From an uncultured Actinomycetales bacterium (lineage in GTDB: Bacteria; Actinomycetota; Actinomycetes; S36-B12), in the NCBI GenBank assembly GCA_913063435.1, contig CAJXYI010000019.1, forward strand, positions 1 to 46,529: a DNA stretch of 46,529 nt, given 5' to 3'. Under the pieces are notes generated by a model. That model was not told the DNA's origin. It saw only the letters and a program-made list of their open reading frames with translations, and ran no database searches. Position numbers and translations under genes: made by a program. Below are positions 36,208 to 43,859 of this stretch, piece after piece (positions within the stretch are counted from its first letter, which is position 1; each line of letters begins with the position of its first letter).

Positions 36208-37005
36208 TCAGCCTGACGCCGGAGGGATACCCGCGGGAAAGACCGGTGGCTTCTGGTCTTCACGGGCTTGCAGCGCGATCGAAAGATCAGGCCACCGGAA
36301 GGACCGGCCCATCCAGGCCAGGCTTTCGTGGAGATGTTCCTCGAGGGTGTGTGATCCAGCGTGGACGAACTGCGATTTCATCGCCGCTAGTGACGCGGGA
36401 GAACAATGAGCCGCAACATCCTGCGCCCACTGCATCGCGAGGTCGAGCCCGTCGTCTGACACACCCGACACCAGTCCCAGAGTCTGCGCCTCCTCCGCCA
36501 TCACCGCACGTCCGCTCAGCAGGATCTCGCGAGCGCTTCCGGGAGCGATGATCCGGGGGAGTAGCCAGGCAGCGGCATATTCGGCAGTCAGACCCAGCCG
36601 CGAGAATGCCGACCAGAACACCGCCGACCGACTCGCGAAGCGCACATCCGCGATAAGACTCAACACGAAGCCCGCTCCAACCGCCGCTCCGTTGACCGCG
36701 ACGACCACGGGAGTCGCCATCGTCTGCGTCACGGCGAAGAGCCGACCGGCGTCGAATCCGGAGGAGAATCCATCCAGCGATTCGGGACCTTGTGCGAGCA
36801 GATCCACATCCGCCCCCGAGCAGAACCCTTTACCCGCGCCAGTCAAGACAATGACTCGGACGTCGGGATCGGCCTCGGCATCGGCGACGGCATTGGCGAG
36901 GTCTTCGAGCAGGTCCGGTGTCATGGCGTTCAGGCGGTGCGGACGGTTGAGAGTGAGCACCCGCACGCCAATGACATCGGAACGCAGCACCAGATCGTCA
37001 GCCAT
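36208..37005 (-). CDS. Enoyl-CoA hydratase/isomerase family protein
   Basis: A 265-residue crotonase-fold protein. Oxyanion-hole segments are GKGFCSGADVDLL and NGAAVGAGFVLSLIADVRFA. A glutamate occurs in LGLTAEYAAAWLLPRI at the usual place of a catalytic acid. Activity is likely hydratase or isomerase on an acyl-CoA; the specific substrate is not evident. The start overlaps the 3' end of the DUF5709-like gene by 8 bp, which suggests an operon. Confidence 0.87.
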   Translation of the reverse strand: MADDLVLRSDVIGVRVLTLNRPHRLNAMTPDLLEDLANAVADAEADPDVRVIVLTGAGKGFCSGADVDLLAQGPESLDGFSSGFDAGRLFAVTQTMATPVVVAVNGAAVGAGFVLSLIADVRFASRSAVFWSAFSRLGLTAEYAAAWLLPRIIAPGSAREILLSGRAVMAEEAQTLGLVSGVSDDGLDLAMQWAQDVAAHCSPASLAAMKSQFVHAGSHTLEEHLHESLAWMGRSFRWPDLSIALQAREDQKPPVFPAGIPPASG

Positions 37006-37492
37006 CGTAGGGGTCGACTCCCAGCAGGGTCTGGTCTTCAGCCGTCAGTTCCGAACCCGGCCGATCGAAGGGATCGACGTCGGAATCATCGTCGGCGAGA
37101 TCCTCGGCGTATCTGCCATCGAGGGGGTCGCCGGGATCGTCGGGATCGACGACATGCATCGCCGCCTGCTCGGCAGGCATCCACGTCCCCGGTTGGAGCC
37201 CCCCGGCATGCATCGGATCGTCACTGGCATCACTGGCGTCCTCGACGGCAAGAACGGATTCGGTGTCCTCCAGCGGATAGGGCAGATCATCGAGGGAGCC
37301 CTCCGGGTCCGACACAACCGATGAGTCCGGGTGCAAGGCTGCGTGGAGCGCCTCGGCTTCCATCACCATGCTCAACCGCTCCGCCTGGTCGGCGGCATCA
37401 CCGGCGACATCGACGGTGTCCTGGGTCGCTCGGGACACCTGATCGGGCGATTCGTTCTCCACGAAGTCATCGCCATTGACCATGTCGGTCAT
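36998..37492 (-). CDS. DUF5709-like acidic protein
   Basis: A 164-residue, strongly acidic, low-complexity protein with no membrane segment. MPAEQAAMHVVDPDDP resembles the SAEEAAMH segment that I associate with DUF5709; this match is from memory. A very strong Shine-Dalgarno (AAAGGAGG, 37498-37505) precedes the ATG by 5 nt. The function is unknown. The gene overlaps and precedes the enoyl-CoA hydratase. Confidence 0.62.
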   Translation of the reverse strand: MTDMVNGDDFVENESPDQVSRATQDTVDVAGDAADQAERLSMVMEAEALHAALHPDSSVVSDPEGSLDDLPYPLEDTESVLAVEDASDASDDPMHAGGLQPGTWMPAEQAAMHVVDPDDPGDPLDGRYAEDLADDDSDVDPFDRPGSELTAEDQTLLGVDPYDG

Positions 37493-37507
37493 GGTCGCCT
37501 CCTTTCA

Positions 37508-37520
37508 CGGGACTGTCCCG
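37508..37520. promoter_or_regulatory. 13-bp palindrome in the leader of the DUF5709-like gene
   Basis: CGGGAC-T-GTCCCG is symmetric about one base and lies just upstream of the AAAGGAGG of the DUF5709-like gene. It could be an operator or a leader hairpin that affects ribosome access. Confidence 0.3.
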
Positions 37521-37648
37521 AGGGACGATACAGATATGTCAAACCGTCCGAAGATCCTCGCACAACGGGCTCCACCTCAGAAGGGACTATCGTCCGCTGT
37601 TTGACCGGTGAGCCCGCGTGTTCTGGACCGGGATTCGCCGGGATCCGC

Positions 37649-37654
37649 TACGGT
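37649..37654 (+). promoter_or_regulatory. -10 box of a probable leaderless transcript
   Basis: TACGGT is followed by 7 nt and the ATG of the LapA-family gene. Confidence 0.5.
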
Positions 37655-37661
37655 CGTGCGC

Positions 37662-37913
37662 ATGTCCAATGGCGAATCGAAGGCAAATGGAACGGGAATC
37701 GGGACGGGCAGGCTCATTGCGATCGTCGTGATCGCTGTGGCATCGGCATTCCTGATCTTCGGCAATCTCGAGGAAACGCGGGTGTGGCTGTGGGGGTTCA
37801 CCCTGGAACTGCCCCTGTTCATCGTTCTCATCGTCGTGTTCATTCTGGGAATGTTCCTCGGTGGGATCGTGCGCACCGGCATTCGCAAACTACGGGGCGT
37901 CGACCCCGCCTGA
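37662..37913 (+). CDS. LapA-family small membrane protein
   Basis: An 83-residue membrane protein. Two hydrophobic helices (LIAIVVIAVASAFLIFGNLE and the stretch from LFIVLIVVFILGMFLGG) flank the motif ETRVWLWGFTLELPL, the pattern of the lipopolysaccharide-assembly LapA domain, which in actinobacteria has no known role. The start begins MSNGESK, 7 nt after a -10 box. The 3' end overlaps the convergent pgl gene by 24 bp. Confidence 0.78.
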   Translation: MSNGESKANGTGIGTGRLIAIVVIAVASAFLIFGNLEETRVWLWGFTLELPLFIVLIVVFILGMFLGGIVRTGIRKLRGVDPA

Positions 37914-38612
37914 ACGGGCTGCCGCGTCGCACACGACCAGATTGCGCCGGCCTCGGACCCTCCCCGCGGGGATAGCCGGATCGTGATCCAAGAGCATCGC
38001 CAACGCTGGGGCTTTTTCCGCCCCCGTGACCAACCACAAGATCGCGTCGGCGGCATCGAGGGTCGGATAGGTCAAAGACATCCGTCGCAGGCCCTGATAC
38101 GGATGTGTCGTCACGGCAACCGACGTATCCGTGACGTCGAGTATCGGATCGCCTGGGACCAAGGACGCCGTGTGGCCATCGGGCCCGAGGCCTAGGTGGA
38201 TGAGATCGAAATTCCGGGGAATCCGTCGTGCGTAGTCAGCCGCAGCCAACGTCACATCGGGCATGTCGACCGGCATCGCCACGATCTCGGCAGGTGCACC
38301 GTCGAGTGCCGCTCGCAGATGGTGCAGGTTGCGGGCCGGATCATCAGCCGGTGCGATGCGCTCATCGACCTGGAATATCCGAGTGTTCGCCCAGGGCATG
38401 TCCAATTCAGCAAGATGGGCGAACATGACCCAAGGGGTGCGACCACCGCTCACCGCGAACGTGAACACCCCGTTGCGCTGCACCGACTGTTCAGCGATCT
38501 CGCGGACACGGTGTGCAGCAAACCGCGCGACATCCTCGTCAGTCGGATGCTCTGACACGACCCAGGATTCCCCAGGCCGACCTTCGCCGCCCCCGGCGTC
38601 GGGACCCGCCAT
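37890..38612 (-). CDS. pgl: 6-phosphogluconolactonase
   Basis: Hydrolyses 6-phosphogluconolactone, the second step of the oxidative pentose phosphate pathway; 240 residues of the DevB/SOL family. Motifs are FAVSGGRTPWVMFAHL, QVDERIAPADDPARNLHHL and LIHLGLGPDGHTASLVPGD, the last holding the likely catalytic histidine. The start is 9 bp after the gnd stop, so it is the last gene of the pgi-gnd-pgl run. Confidence 0.93.
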   Translation of the reverse strand: MAGPDAGGGEGRPGESWVVSEHPTDEDVARFAAHRVREIAEQSVQRNGVFTFAVSGGRTPWVMFAHLAELDMPWANTRIFQVDERIAPADDPARNLHHLRAALDGAPAEIVAMPVDMPDVTLAAADYARRIPRNFDLIHLGLGPDGHTASLVPGDPILDVTDTSVAVTTHPYQGLRRMSLTYPTLDAADAILWLVTGAEKAPALAMLLDHDPAIPAGRVRGRRNLVVCDAAARSGGVDAP

Positions 38613-38621
38613 CGGATCGGC

Positions 38622-39653
38622 TCAGGCCTTCTTCTCGTCGTGGCCACCGAACTCCGAGCGCATCGCGGACATCACCTTGTCTGCGAACAAGCCCAGGCCT
38701 CGGGACTGGAACCGTGCGTACAAAGCCGCGGTGATCGTCTCGGCCGGCACGCCTTCCTCGACAGCGGCGAGCACAGTCCACCGCCCCTCCCCGGAATCCG
38801 AGACCCGTCCGGCGAAATCCTCAAGATCGGGGGAGTGAGCCAATGCGCTGGCGGTCAGGTCCATGAGCCAGGAGCCGATGACCGAACCACGGCGCCAGAC
38901 TTCGGCGACTTCCGGGATGTCGATCTCGTAGCGGTAGTACTCAGGATCGCGCAGCGGAGTGGTCTCGGCGTCGATCTCCCGGGTGTGCAAACCGGCATCG
39001 GCATGCTTGATGATGCTCAATCCTTCGGCGATTGCCGCCATCATCCCGTATTCCACCCCGTTGTGGACCATCTTCACGAAGTGACCAGCCCCGTTGGGTC
39101 CGCAATGCAGATAACCGTCCTGGGCTGTCTTTCCGGTGTCGTCGCGGTCCGGAGTCGGCTCTGCCGTTCCCCGGCCTGGTGCGATGGTGGCCCAGATGGG
39201 ATCAAGGTGGCGTACGGGTTCATCTTCACCGCCGATCATCAGGCAGTATCCGCGTTCGAGGCCCCACACTCCTCCGCTGGTGCCGCAGTCGATGTAGTGG
39301 ATTCCGCGCGACTTCAACTCGGCTGCACGGTCGATGTCGTCACGATAGTAGGAGTTACCGCCGTCGATGATGATGTCCCCTGCGTCGGCATGTTCGGCGA
39401 GTTCCTCCAGGATCTTCCCGGTGATTCCCGCGGGAAGCATCATCCACACAGCACGGGGAGCATCGAGTTTGGACATGAAATCCGGGATCGAGTCGGCACC
39501 GATCGCCCCCTCGTTCACGAGTGCGGCGACGGCATCGGCATTGACGTCGTACACCACGCAGCGGTGACCATCGCGCATGAGACGCCTGACGATATTGGCC
39601 CCCATCCGACCGAGTCCGATCATGCCGAGTTGCATCGGGTGTGGGGTGGTCAT
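38622..39653 (-). CDS. gnd: 6-phosphogluconate dehydrogenase (decarboxylating), short form
   Basis: Oxidatively decarboxylates 6-phosphogluconate to ribulose 5-phosphate; 343 residues, the short type. The Rossmann motif is LGMIGLGRMGANIVRRLM. Substrate and catalytic motifs are DGGNSYYRDD, CGTSGGVWGLERGY and GHFVKMVHNGVEYGMM. The second strand ends VVYDVN; an aspartate there, rather than the Asn-Arg-Thr of NADP enzymes, points to NAD+ use (inference). The ATG at 39653 is chosen over an upstream TTG because GGAGG lies 5 nt before it. Confidence 0.93.
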   Translation of the reverse strand: MTTPHPMQLGMIGLGRMGANIVRRLMRDGHRCVVYDVNADAVAALVNEGAIGADSIPDFMSKLDAPRAVWMMLPAGITGKILEELAEHADAGDIIIDGGNSYYRDDIDRAAELKSRGIHYIDCGTSGGVWGLERGYCLMIGGEDEPVRHLDPIWATIAPGRGTAEPTPDRDDTGKTAQDGYLHCGPNGAGHFVKMVHNGVEYGMMAAIAEGLSIIKHADAGLHTREIDAETTPLRDPEYYRYEIDIPEVAEVWRRGSVIGSWLMDLTASALAHSPDLEDFAGRVSDSGEGRWTVLAAVEEGVPAETITAALYARFQSRGLGLFADKVMSAMRSEFGGHDEKKA

Positions 39654-39703
39654 TGTGTCCTCCAAGGCGGGCGTGTTCTCGGCGACGCTGGGATAACGTC
39701 GAT

Positions 39704-41347
39704 CTAGCGGTGTTTCATGGCACGGTATCGGTTGATCAAGGAGTTCGTGGACGCATCGTGGCTCAGGGTCGGCTCAGCCGAGGACGTGAGTTCGGGGATG
39801 ATGGCCTGCGCGAGCTTCTTGCCTAGTTCGACACCCCATTGGTCGAAGGAATCGATACCCCAGATCGCGCCCTGGGTGAACACGCTGTGCTCATACAGCG
39901 CGACAAGAGTGCCGAGACGATAGGGAGTCAGCAACTGAGATAGCAGTACGGTGCTGGGTCGATTACCGGGCATGACCTTGTGCGGGACCACTGACGCAGG
40001 TACGCCCTCGGCCTCGATCTCAGCGGCGGTCCGTCCGAAGGCGAGCGCCTGTGCCTGGGCGAAGACATTCGACATGAGGATGTCGTGGTGGTCTCCGAGT
40101 GGATTATTCGTTTGCGCGAATCCGATGAAATCAACCGGGACCATCGTCGTGCCCTGATGCAGAAGCTGATAGAAGCTGTGCTGGCCGTTCGTTCCAGGCT
40201 CGCCCCAGTACACAGCACCGGTATCGACCTCGACGTCAGCTCCCTCGAGGGTGACATGTTTGCCGTTGGACTCCATCGTCAACTGCTGGAGGTATGCAGG
40301 GAAGCGCTTGAGGTACTGGCTATAGGGCAGCACCGCCATGGTCTGGCATTCGAAGAAGTTGCGGTACCACACGGCAAGGAGACCCATGAGGACGGGAAGA
40401 TTGCGGTCGAATGGCGTGGTGCGGAAGTGCTCGTCCATGTCGTGAAAACCTCGGAGCATCTCCCGAAAGTTGTCCGGACCGATAGCGATCATAGTTGACA
40501 GACCGATCGCGGAATCCATCGAATATCGACCACCGACCCAGTCCCAGAATCCGAACATGTTGTCGGTGTCGATCCCGAACCTCGCGACTTCTTCGGCATT
40601 CGTGGACACGGCAACGAAGTGTCGCGCGACAGCAGCATCGTCCCCGATGGAGTCCAGCAACCACTGTCTGGCGGAGTGCGCGTTAGTCATCGTCTCCAGG
40701 GTGGTGAATGTCTTGGAGGAGATGATGAACAGCGTACTTTCGGGATCGAGATCATGCGTTGCCTCGACGAAGTCGGTGGAGTCCACATTCGAGACGAAAC
40801 GCATAGTGAGACTGCGGTCACTGTAGAACCTCAGGGCCTCGTAGGCCATCACCGGACCAAGATCCGATCCTCCTATCCCGATGTTGACGACCGCTGAGAT
40901 CGTCCGACCCGTGTGCCCCCTCCAGGTGCCTGAGCGAATCGCGGTCGCGAAGGACGACATCCGATCGAGAACCTCGTGTACCTCGGGAACGACGTTCACA
41001 CCATCCGTCGTGATGACCTCGTCGGTCGGCGCGCGTAATGCAACGTGCAGTACGGCGCGGTCTTCGGAAGTGTTTATGTGCTCTCCAGCAAACATCGCAT
41101 CGATGTGCGCACGCAGCCCACTCTGCTCGGCCAGTGCGACCAGGTCGGAGATGGTCTCGGGTGTGATCCGGTGTTTCGAGAGGTCGGCGACGATTCCACA
41201 GGCGTCAAAGGTCAAACGCTCCACCCGTGTCGGGTCAGTCGCGAACAGTTCGCGAAGAGCGGTTCCGCGCAAACCTTCGTAGTCAGCGAGCAGCGCCGCC
41301 CAGGCTGGCCTCTGATTAACGAGATCCGATTCCGGTCGATAGGACAC
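39704..41347 (-). CDS. pgi: Glucose-6-phosphate isomerase
   Basis: Interconverts glucose 6-phosphate and fructose 6-phosphate; 547 residues. Signatures are [52 protein letters not shown], and the C-terminal [16 protein letters not shown]. The active-site glutamate and histidine lie in these blocks and in [15 protein letters not shown]. It is the first gene of a pgi-gnd-pgl run; gnd follows after 50 bp. The start is GTG. Confidence 0.96.
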   Translation of the reverse strand: MSYRPESDLVNQRPAWAALLADYEGLRGTALRELFATDPTRVERLTFDACGIVADLSKHRITPETISDLVALAEQSGLRAHIDAMFAGEHINTSEDRAVLHVALRAPTDEVITTDGVNVVPEVHEVLDRMSSFATAIRSGTWRGHTGRTISAVVNIGIGGSDLGPVMAYEALRFYSDRSLTMRFVSNVDSTDFVEATHDLDPESTLFIISSKTFTTLETMTNAHSARQWLLDSIGDDAAVARHFVAVSTNAEEVARFGIDTDNMFGFWDWVGGRYSMDSAIGLSTMIAIGPDNFREMLRGFHDMDEHFRTTPFDRNLPVLMGLLAVWYRNFFECQTMAVLPYSQYLKRFPAYLQQLTMESNGKHVTLEGADVEVDTGAVYWGEPGTNGQHSFYQLLHQGTTMVPVDFIGFAQTNNPLGDHHDILMSNVFAQAQALAFGRTAAEIEAEGVPASVVPHKVMPGNRPSTVLLSQLLTPYRLGTLVALYEHSVFTQGAIWGIDSFDQWGVELGKKLAQAIIPELTSSAEPTLSHDASTNSLINRYRAMKHR

Positions 41348-41398
41348 CGTGCATTCACCCTTCGCGTCGTCACTCCAACAGGAAATCTGTGAACTGAT

Positions 41399-41415
41399 CC
41401 TGTCAGATAGACAGG
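41399..41415. promoter_or_regulatory. Inverted repeat in the gap upstream of pgi
   Basis: CCTGTC-AGATA-GACAGG is a perfect 6-bp inverted repeat 52 bp upstream of the pgi GTG. A TTGACT-like -35 element lies just upstream of it on the minus strand (41425-41430). It also follows the stop of the secreted NHL protein, so it could be a hairpin at that transcript's end or an operator for pgi. Confidence 0.35.
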
Positions 41416-41449
41416 TATCCCATCAGTCAACGGCTGGTGAACTCTCCGC

Positions 41450-43339
41450 TCAGTCCTCGTCGACCGGTGCGCCCGCCCCCACGAAGACGACCATGCCGTC
41501 TCCACCCGGGTTAGTCGGCACCGGCGCACTCTTCCAGTTATTGGCCAGCCACACGTTGCCCGCTTGGTCGATGCTGACGCCGGTATTGCGCTGTAGGCCA
41601 TCGAATCCGTAACCGTTCCTACCCGAGATGCTGGCTCCGGTATCCAGATCGCGGGGACACGTTTGCGCCTCGGTTCCGCAGAAGCGACTCACGCGTTGCC
41701 CCTCGAAGTTGGCAACCCACACCTGCTCGTTTCCATCGACTGCGATTCCCCATGGAATGGTGAGACCGCCGCCGGAATAGTTTCGTGCGACTCCGCCAAC
41801 GTCGATGTGGGTTATCCGGGCCTGCGGCGCGGGTCGATTACTTCTGATTTCCAGGGATGGCGAGCCGCCGGAATTCCCGCACGGCAACTTGATCCGGATG
41901 GAGTTAGCGATCCATTTGGAGTCATTGCTGTCTATCGCCAGACCCAGTGGTCGCTGCGCTTGCCCGGTGGCGAATGGCGAGCCCGGCAGCGGGGTACCGT
42001 CGGGGGCGAACGCCGAGACGCTGTTGCCGGTGACGTTCGTGACCCAGGAATTGCCGACAGAATCGACAACCACATCGAAGGGCCGGCTCAGACCGTTGCC
42101 GGTGAGTGATATCGCCCGGTCGGGGTCGGCGTCGGGATATACGACCACCGTGTCATTGCCGCAACTGGCCGTGAGGACATCGCCATTGTCGCGCAACGCC
42201 ATTCCCTGTGGCCAACTGAGAGGTCCCTGGGTGAACCCGGTGGTATCGGGTGACAGCGGCACACCCTCCAGAGTGAATTGCGACAGGCTGTTGGACGGAG
42301 GGATATCGGTGCATTCAGAGCCCATGAAGCCATAGTTGCTCACCCACACGTTGTCATCGCGATCGAATGAGATCCCGAAACCCACACCATTGACTCCGCC
42401 ACCGAAGAACTCAGTGACTGGCTGGCCAGCCTCATATGGATCGAGTTTCAGCAGTGCGCGGCCGCCGCATACCTGGGCGGGGTCATCTGAGGGTACGTAG
42501 TTATTCGAGATCCAGAGACTGCCCTGTTCATCGAAGATGAAGTTCCCCGGTGCATTGAACTGTCGACCATTGCCTACGAATTTCAACCCGAGCACCCATG
42601 CACTGACGGGTTGTGTGAGTGCTGGCGCATGAGTATCCGCGCCGGTACTCAACGTGAAGACCCGCTTCACGTTACGGGAAGGGTCCTGAGCCAGATTGGC
42701 CAAGCCCTGAACAGTGCGCCCCCCATCGGTGAATCGAGCCAGCCGCCGACACACGACGGGCGAGTCATTACAGCGCACGAGGATATTGGCGAGCGAATTG
42801 ACAGTGGCGAGTGTCTGTGTCCGGCTGCCGTTAGGCTCAGAAGACAGCAGATCGCTGATGAGCCCTGAGGTCGGATCGACGACGTTGGCTGCCATTGCCG
42901 CTGCCATGGTGAGCCCGAGCTCGGTGCCACCGGCCCTTTGTCTCTCGAGGAATGGCGCCAACCCATAGGAGGCGGCCACCGTTGTGAGCTCATTGACCGC
43001 TACTCGATCTTGGCCGGGGGTGAGTACCGCCATCAGGACAAGTCGGGCGGCCAGATTTCCACCCGATACCTGGACGTACACGACATCACCGTCGGATCGG
43101 GCCGAGAGATCCATCCGGAAGCCGCCCTTGGCTGCGGTGGTGACGGTGTCGAGTCGGGTGGCGGAGCCTGGAGTTCGACCAGCTCTCCACAGGGATACCC
43201 GAGCACCGGATACGGCCTCACCGCCGATGGTGACCTTTCCGACCAGTGTGGAATCCGCGGCCTGAGCCGCACCGACCCCGGTGAGTAGGGAGAAGCAAAT
43301 CCCAGCACTGGCCGCTGCGGCGGCGAAGATCCGTTTCAT
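41450..43339 (-). CDS. Secreted NHL/streptogramin-lyase-like beta-propeller protein
   Basis: A 629-residue exported protein. A Sec signal peptide covers about residues 1-27 (MKRIFAAAAASAGICFSLLT then GVGAAQA). A carboxypeptidase-like regulatory beta-sandwich follows (LVGKVTIGGEAVSGARVSLW), then a helical linker. The C-terminal two-thirds contains at least six propeller blades marked by repeats such as GSLWISNN, DNVWVSNYG, NSWVTNVTG, SKWIANS, QVWVANFEG and NVWLANNW. No lipobox or sorting signal is seen, so it is probably released. Blade repeats resemble Vgb-type lyases, but enzyme activity should not be assumed. The ATG is 6 nt after a -10 box. Confidence 0.85.
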   Translation of the reverse strand: MKRIFAAAAASAGICFSLLTGVGAAQAADSTLVGKVTIGGEAVSGARVSLWRAGRTPGSATRLDTVTTAAKGGFRMDLSARSDGDVVYVQVSGGNLAARLVLMAVLTPGQDRVAVNELTTVAASYGLAPFLERQRAGGTELGLTMAAAMAANVVDPTSGLISDLLSSEPNGSRTQTLATVNSLANILVRCNDSPVVCRRLARFTDGGRTVQGLANLAQDPSRNVKRVFTLSTGADTHAPALTQPVSAWVLGLKFVGNGRQFNAPGNFIFDEQGSLWISNNYVPSDDPAQVCGGRALLKLDPYEAGQPVTEFFGGGVNGVGFGISFDRDDNVWVSNYGFMGSECTDIPPSNSLSQFTLEGVPLSPDTTGFTQGPLSWPQGMALRDNGDVLTASCGNDTVVVYPDADPDRAISLTGNGLSRPFDVVVDSVGNSWVTNVTGNSVSAFAPDGTPLPGSPFATGQAQRPLGLAIDSNDSKWIANSIRIKLPCGNSGGSPSLEIRSNRPAPQARITHIDVGGVARNYSGGGLTIPWGIAVDGNEQVWVANFEGQRVSRFCGTEAQTCPRDLDTGASISGRNGYGFDGLQRNTGVSIDQAGNVWLANNWKSAPVPTNPGGDGMVVFVGAGAPVDED

Positions 43340-43345
43340 GGGGCG

Positions 43346-43351
43346 AGGCTA
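43346..43351 (-). promoter_or_regulatory. -10 box of a probable leaderless transcript
   Basis: On the minus strand TAGCCT is followed by 6 nt and the ATG of the secreted NHL protein. Confidence 0.6.
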
Positions 43352-43430
43352 TGTCGGCCGCCCAGGAAAGCTCGCTGCTCACGATCGCCGATATTCGGTT
43401 TTCAACCGGAAACATGTCAAGGTCGTCCCA

Positions 43431-43436
43431 TACTGT
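43431..43436 (+). promoter_or_regulatory. -10 box of a probable leaderless transcript
   Basis: TACTGT is followed by 6 nt and the GTG at 43443 of a short signal-peptide reading frame. It supports that reading frame as the genuine 5' end of a gene. Confidence 0.5.
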
Positions 43437-43442
43437 GGATTT

Positions 43443-43613
43443 GTGCGCCCCTTTCCCGTTGCCCTGATGCTCTCGCTGGCCTGCACTGCCTTGATCGGGG
43501 CCTCAGCGCACGCCTCGACTTCTCAGCCCGATACGGACTTCAGCACATGCCCCGACACCGGAGCATCTGCATGTGATGGAGCGCCTGCTCGACTCTTCGG
43601 GACGAGCCGGTGA
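43443..43613 (+). pseudogene. 5' remnant of a secreted-protein gene (signal peptide only)
   Basis: A 56-codon frame starting VRPFPVALMLSLACTALIGA and continuing SAHASTSQPDTDF. The first 25 or so residues are a textbook Sec signal peptide with an AHA-S cleavage site, and the GTG is set by a -10 box. The rest is short and unlike a folded protein. From about 43552 the same DNA, in another frame, encodes the end of a PIN-domain toxin. I infer that a deletion fused the first part of a secreted-protein gene to the last part of a vapC gene. A genuinely short secreted peptide is the alternative. Confidence 0.5.
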
Positions 43614-43749
43614 ACTGGTGTCGGACGCCCACCTCGCGGCGTTGGCCGGGGAGAACGGGGGCACCGTGTGGTCTGCCGATGCGGACTGTGCTCGGTTTCC
43701 CGGCGTGCGGTGGATGGATCCGCTGTCGGGGGTGAATCCGGGGGGCTAG
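43552..43749 (+). pseudogene. C-terminal remnant of a PIN-domain (VapC-family) toxin
   Basis: Reading frame 43552-43749 gives PTPEHLHVMERLLDSSGRAG, then ELVSDAHLAALAGENGG and TVWSADADCARFPGVRWMDP. This is the typical C-terminal half of a VapC ribonuclease: the conserved Asp of SDAHLAALA and the Asp pair of SADADxARFPG are present, with Cys replacing the usual Phe. The N-terminal half, including the first catalytic Asp and its own start, is missing. No antitoxin is adjacent. It cannot make an active toxin. Confidence 0.75.
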
Positions 43750-43783
43750 TATCCCAACCGAGGTGAATTGACGCCGAATCGGT

Positions 43784-43812
43784 GGACTCACCGATCCCAC
43801 CCCTCCTAGGCT
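43784..43812 (+). promoter_or_regulatory. Candidate promoter of the Tat-exported giant protein gene
   Basis: TGGACT (43784-43789), a 17-bp spacer and TAGGCT (43807-43812) form a sigma-70-type promoter. The leader to the ATG at 43860 would be about 40 nt and contains GGAGGG as ribosome site. A 7-codon ATG frame (43821-43844) begins 8 nt after the -10 box. Confidence 0.5.
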
Positions 43813-43859
43813 GCTGCTCCATGTCCCCTCGGCCGGGTCTGTGAGTGGAGGGTGCCCCC

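Noticed and set aside
43281-43442. Upstream extension of the signal-peptide frame to an ATG at 43281
   Set aside because: It would overlap the NHL gene and place 54 residues before the signal peptide; the GTG at 43443 with its -10 box fits far better.
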